Below, piece by piece: positions 32,116-35,024 of a stretch of DNA of 35,024 nucleotides. Source of the stretch: a virus. The stretch covers positions 1 through 35,024 of IMG/VR virus record IMGVR_UViG_3300019730_000007; one strand, given 5' to 3'. Below the pieces are notes generated by a model. It was not told where the DNA came from. It did not search any database and was given only the letters and a program-made list of their open reading frames with translations. How positions within the stretch are numbered: position 1 is the first letter of the stretch; each line of letters begins with the position of its first letter. Made by a program: the position numbers and the translations under genes.

Positions 32116-32637
32116 TTATGGTTTTTCAATTATAACTGTATCACCATCATCATTGATGCTGTTGGTGACTTCAACTTTTTGTATTGTCTCAATATTCTCT
32201 TCATCAAGACTTCTAACTGAGAAGAAGCAATCAAATTGTGCTCTTTCTTCCCATTGCTTGTTTATTTCTTCAGGTATTTCTTGTATTGATGTAGCTCTTA
32301 AATAGCCCAATCCTGCAGCAAAAAGAGCATCTGTGATAGTTACCCTTGCCAAGCTATCTTTCAGTTTGGTAGCCAAAGAATAAGCACCTGAATAATAGGT
32401 ATTTATGCTCACAGATATTTCCTCAACATTAGAATAATCCATATCAACAGAGTCATCAGGAAGCAAATCTGCCTTGTATTCTGCCACACCTAATGGAGTA
32501 GTCAAGAAATAATTTATCAAGATATATTCTGATGTTGGTCTAGGGGCATTAGGGTGTGCAAATATTGCAGTTTTACTTGAAACTGCAGAAACCCATGCAT
32601 ATAAGGCATCTTCAATGTTTGATATATTTAGTGCCAT
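32116..32637 (-). CDS. Neck/tail terminator protein (LIC_12616-like)
   Basis: A 173-residue protein. The pattern IEDALYAWVSAVSSKTAIFAHPNAPRPTSEYILINYFLTTPLG is typical of the neck terminator (gp12-like/LIC_12616) family placed just before sheath genes. It caps the tail and joins it to the head. A 46-base gap follows on its upstream side, with a TATAAT on the minus strand but no clear -35. Confidence 0.65.
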   Translation of the reverse strand: MALNISNIEDALYAWVSAVSSKTAIFAHPNAPRPTSEYILINYFLTTPLGVAEYKADLLPDDSVDMDYSNVEEISVSINTYYSGAYSLATKLKDSLARVTITDALFAAGLGYLRATSIQEIPEEINKQWEERAQFDCFFSVRSLDEENIETIQKVEVTNSINDDGDTVIIEKP

Positions 32638-32683
32638 ATAAATTCCCTTATATTATACCCCATTAAAATTATAATTATTTACC

Positions 32684-33040
32684 CTAAGCTTGTTTAATAC
32701 AAAGAGCTTTGCTGTATCCACCTATAAATCGTTTTGCAATGTTGTGAACAAGCCAATTTTCACCCTTATAGATAATTGTATCACCATTTTGTGTTCCTTT
32801 TACTTGAACAATTAATGAAAACTCAGTATGAATTTTAATCACCTCTTCAGTTCTCATTCCCTCTTCAAGCACCTTTAAATCTTTTGGAGAAGCATTCTGT
32901 ACCACTCCTTGAAAGCTTAAAAGAACATCAGAACCATCAACCCATCTACCATCAACATATGATCCTGCTGATTTTCTTATCCCAGTTATAGTGCTTAACC
33001 AGCCATCAAATGCTTCTGTTACATCATTAAAATTATCCAT
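32684..33040 (-). CDS. Head-tail joining protein (stopper position)
   Basis: A 118-residue, beta-rich protein (DVLLSFQGVVQNASPKDLKVLEEGMRTEEVIKIHT, then YKGENWLVHNIAKRF). The latter pattern is frequent in head-closure and joining proteins. It shares one base with the gene upstream. The name rests on position between the HK97 gp10-like and terminator genes. Confidence 0.5.
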   Translation of the reverse strand: MDNFNDVTEAFDGWLSTITGIRKSAGSYVDGRWVDGSDVLLSFQGVVQNASPKDLKVLEEGMRTEEVIKIHTEFSLIVQVKGTQNGDTIIYKGENWLVHNIAKRFIGGYSKALCIKQA

Positions 33041-33492
33041 CAGTCATTCACCTCATATGTGATAGAATTTTTCATTTGGCTAGTATCAATAAGAGGATTA
33101 CTTGAACCTTTTGCAGATATTGTTTCAGGAGTGTTTGGTGGAGATTTTATGTTAACAATTTTCCTTCTTATCAAATCAGATACCAATTCACCAACCAAGC
33201 CTAAAGCTTTATCAATTTCAATAGTGCCATTTGATATCTGTTTGAGAAGCTTCTTTTGCAAAGAAATTATTTTTGCTTTGTTCTCTTTGGTGGTTGACCT
33301 CATAAATGATCTTTCAGGTAATGTAGCAGTACCAAATTCATGAGCAAAGCCAATCCCTGCTACTGTTATATCACCATCAAGATATTTGCCAGCATCAATA
33401 ATTCCAACATCAACTGTCCCAGGAGTTTTGACCCTTTTAACAAGAGCTTTCAATCCTCCCTTGTTTTTCTTTCTGGTAAATTTAGATGACAT
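33040..33492 (-). CDS. HK97 gp10-like / virion morphogenesis protein
   Basis: A 150-residue protein with basic N-terminus and VDVGIIDAG...AGIGFAHEFGTATLPERSFMRSTT, the 'NEFG...PxRPFxR' motif of gp10-like neck and tail completion proteins. NPLIDTSQMKNSITYEV at the end matches the family's C-terminal pattern. The start overlaps the DUF4054 gene end by 11 bases. Confidence 0.7.
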   Translation of the reverse strand: MSSKFTRKKNKGGLKALVKRVKTPGTVDVGIIDAGKYLDGDITVAGIGFAHEFGTATLPERSFMRSTTKENKAKIISLQKKLLKQISNGTIEIDKALGLVGELVSDLIRRKIVNIKSPPNTPETISAKGSSNPLIDTSQMKNSITYEVND

Positions 33493-33844
33493 AAGCTGGC
33501 ACCCCTAATGTCTTTCTCAAGGCCAGATATCTTTGCCCATAAGAAGTTGATGAATAATAAGCATCAGTTTGATCTTCTGGAGCGGGTGTTGCATAAGTAA
33601 TAGAAACACCATCCACAGCCCTATTTGAAATAGGGTTATTGCTGGCTGCTGATCCATTTTTGGTTTTTTCAGCAAGAGCAAGATAATGAGCAGCAAGATA
33701 ACAGATACCCATATCATATTTTTCACCCCAATAAGTTTCATTGAGGATGATTATTGCATCATCAATGAATATCTGTATTCTTGCCTCATCCAAACAGGCA
33801 AATTCACTGAAACGAGATTTGAATGTTTTAGGATCAGCAGCCAT
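33482..33844 (-). CDS. DUF4054 head-tail adaptor
   Basis: A 120-residue protein with RFSEFACLDEARIQIFIDDAIIILNETYWGEKYDMGICYLAAHYLAL, the signature of DUF4054 adaptor proteins that bind the portal ring. It opens the neck gene group. The ribosome site is weak, and three bases separate it from the previous stop. Confidence 0.75.
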   Translation of the reverse strand: MAADPKTFKSRFSEFACLDEARIQIFIDDAIIILNETYWGEKYDMGICYLAAHYLALAEKTKNGSAASNNPISNRAVDGVSITYATPAPEDQTDAYYSSTSYGQRYLALRKTLGVPAYVI

Positions 33845-33847
33845 GAT

Positions 33848-34300
33848 TTATTTATCCTTTTTCTTTTCTTTCTTCAATTCTGCCATTGATTTTTGAAGAT
33901 CAGCAATCAGATCACCTTGCTCTTTGATGGCTTTGCCTTGTGACTCTATGACATCAGATTGTTCTTCAATTGTCTTGGCCTGGGCTTTGATTTCATCTTT
34001 GCTTTTATCAATGATGGATTTTTGCTGTTTGATAACTCTCTGAGCTCTGTTCAAATCATCATTCTTCTCTTTGGCTCTTTGCGCTTCCTTTTCCTGAGCA
34101 GGAGTGAGCACATCACTTTCCACTGCTTTTAAACAGGCATCATCCCCGTCAAAAAGGGCTTTTGCAGCTGGATTTCCATTTAGATATCCTTTTGGATTTT
34201 TTACATCCACATAATTGAATCCAGGAAATAACCTGAGTGCTGGCATACCAGAAGCCTTTAAAACTTTTACTGATTTTGATTTATTTTCAATAACAACCAT
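33848..34300 (-). CDS. Coiled-coil virion-operon protein, 150 residues
   Basis: ATG 34300 has GAGGG at six to eight bases and is preferred over ATG 34342, which lies inside a hairpin. Residues 1-65 form a compact head (KVLKASGMPALRLFPGFNYVDV). Residues about 75-145 are a long coiled coil with repeated IEEQSDVIESQGKAIKEQ style heptads. The head part resembles small head-tail proteins after the capsid gene, but a head-decoration or scaffold role is open. Confidence 0.55.
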   Translation of the reverse strand: MVVIENKSKSVKVLKASGMPALRLFPGFNYVDVKNPKGYLNGNPAAKALFDGDDACLKAVESDVLTPAQEKEAQRAKEKNDDLNRAQRVIKQQKSIIDKSKDEIKAQAKTIEEQSDVIESQGKAIKEQGDLIADLQKSMAELKKEKKKDK

Positions 34301-34321
34301 ATCACCCTCATTTCTTTTGTT

Positions 34322-34343
34322 AGTGGGCCATTTCTGACCCACT
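34322..34343 (-). other. GNRA-capped hairpin after the major capsid gene
   Basis: On the minus-strand RNA, AGTGGGTCA, loop GAAA and TGGCCCACT form a fully paired 9-bp stem with one G-U. On the plus strand the same place has a C-A mismatch, so the structure suits the minus transcript. It stands 12 bases after the capsid stop with no U-run, and fits an attenuator or RNA stabiliser. Confidence 0.6.
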
Positions 34344-34355
34344 ATTCATTTCTAT

Positions 34356-35024
34356 TTAAATGCCATCAGCATACCTGGCAGAACCAGGATATCTGAATTC
34401 AACACCACCAATTTTAAACTCACCAGGCACTTCAAATCCTCTGCCTTTCCGCTGTGGTTCTGTGAACCTCAAAGGCATTGGAATGTGCATGACAACCTTA
34501 TCCATATCTTTGGTGTAAGCCATCATTCTGTCTGTACTGCCAGCACCAGCACCAGCCAATTCAGGAGTGGGGATGACATCTGCCATGGAATTAAGATAAG
34601 GGCTGTTTGCAACCAGCCATTGGAGGATAGTGGTATCACTGTTATCACTTCTTGGTGTTCCAGCAATATAGTTCCACTGAGAAGTTGGAAGCAATAGGGT
34701 ATCAGGCCTTTCAACCTGAAGAGTATCAACAAAAATATCCCCCATGAAATCATTTACATCAAAAAGGATCTGATTTGGGGTTTTATTTACCCATTCAGTA
34801 CCAGAGCCAGGATTGTTAACTGTGGCAGCTGTTACATTGGTGTTGTTTATAAAGCCAGGAAGATTGTGAGTTGCATCACCAACCATGCCAGTTCTTTGGG
34901 CAAGCTCTTCATAAGCCCTTCTGGCAGTATTTGCTTTAAGTTGTGGCAAAGGTCTTTGAAGCTGAATTGCCTGTCGCATTTCTTCATCAGAATATTCATA
35001 TCCAGTTGCACCAAGCTCAACAGG
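34356..35024 (-). CDS. Major capsid protein (DUF2184 type), C-terminal part
   Basis: The gene enters from the right edge, leaving 222 residues. ERPDTLLLPTSQWNYIAGT, ILQWLVANSPYLNS and MHIPMPLRFTEPQRKGRGFEVPGEF are typical of DUF2184 capsid proteins with an HK97 fold. In-frame reading continues past ATG 34979 to the window end (PVELGATGYEYSDEE), so that ATG is internal. It is the source of the shell; the highly expressed gene is followed by a hairpin. Confidence 0.75.
   Translation of the reverse strand, partial: PVELGATGYEYSDEEMRQAIQLQRPLPQLKANTARRAYEELAQRTGMVGDATHNLPGFINNTNVTAATVNNPGSGTEWVNKTPNQILFDVNDFMGDIFVDTLQVERPDTLLLPTSQWNYIAGTPRSDNSDTTILQWLVANSPYLNSMADVIPTPELAGAGAGSTDRMMAYTKDMDKVVMHIPMPLRFTEPQRKGRGFEVPGEFKIGGVEFRYPGSARYADGI

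Noticed and set aside
32640-32683. Minus-strand promoter at TATAAT before the neck terminator gene
   Set aside because: There is no recognisable -35 at 16-18 bases and the gap is strongly AT-rich, so the hexamer is expected by chance.
1-35024. A Mollicute host, suggested by low GC and CpG loss
   Set aside because: TGA ends many genes here and Trp is TGG, which is incompatible with the Mycoplasma/Spiroplasma code. The HxH spike also suits a host with an outer membrane.
1-35024. tRNA genes, CRISPR arrays, insertion sequences or an integrase
   Set aside because: None could be seen on either strand. Lysogeny cannot be judged from this window.

Overview
This window is part of the genome of a tailed bacteriophage with a contractile tail (myovirus type). 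The right part is an unbroken minus-strand run of virion genes: major capsid protein, head-tail adaptor and neck proteins, tail sheath, tail tube, tail chaperone with a probable -1 frameshift, a short tape measure, baseplate hub, spike, wedge proteins and fibre. The centre is a plus-strand replication and recombination block. No tRNA, rRNA, CRISPR array, transposase or integrase was seen. TGA is an ordinary stop and Trp is TGG, so the code is standard or code 11. The host cannot be named. The DNA is AT-rich and extremely poor in CpG, with Arg written almost only as AGA/AGG.

Layout. (a) 1-6306, minus strand: a prim-pol/SF3 helicase is followed by a family 2 glycosyltransferase, three small proteins (two Cys-containing), a non-coding block with about 41-bp-spaced direct repeats and nested inverted repeats, terminase small subunit, a one-TM holin-like protein, an M15-like peptidase and the start of a lipase-like protein. 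(b) 6307-7064: divergent control region with an 88-bp repeat shared with the ligase promoter region, a 20-bp palindrome, a triple 10-bp tandem repeat, a sigma70-like promoter, a structured RNA of about 200 nt, and directly after it a well-formed type III hammerhead ribozyme. (c) 7065-22344, plus strand: small early proteins, a DUF2786 protein, a Lys/Ala-rich protein with an acidic tail, Sak4-like ATPase, DUF669 SSB-like protein, Cas4/RecB-like nuclease, SF2 helicase, FAD-binding protein, divergent ThyX, HAD phosphatase/MazG-like fusion, DEDDh exonuclease, DnaE-type polymerase with a degenerate PHP domain, ATP-dependent ligase and VRR-NUC nuclease. (d) 22348-35024, minus strand: fibre back to capsid.

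How it fits together. The phage brings its own primase-helicase, replicative polymerase with a separate proofreader, ligase, and a single-strand annealing recombination set (Sak4-like, SSB-like, 5'-3' nuclease). ThyX, HAD/MazG-like and flavoprotein genes point to nucleotide-pool or base-modification chemistry. The baseplate gene order (Dit-like, plug-like, hub, spike with HxH tip, gp25-like, J-like, DUF2612, fibre) is that of small myoviruses with a simple baseplate.

The points most worth a second look are the hammerhead ribozyme and the RNA it would release (6793-6996), the near-absence of CpG, the ThyX whose signature motif lacks the usual His, Glu and Ser, the repeat families in the non-coding regions, and the frameshift signal in the tail chaperone.
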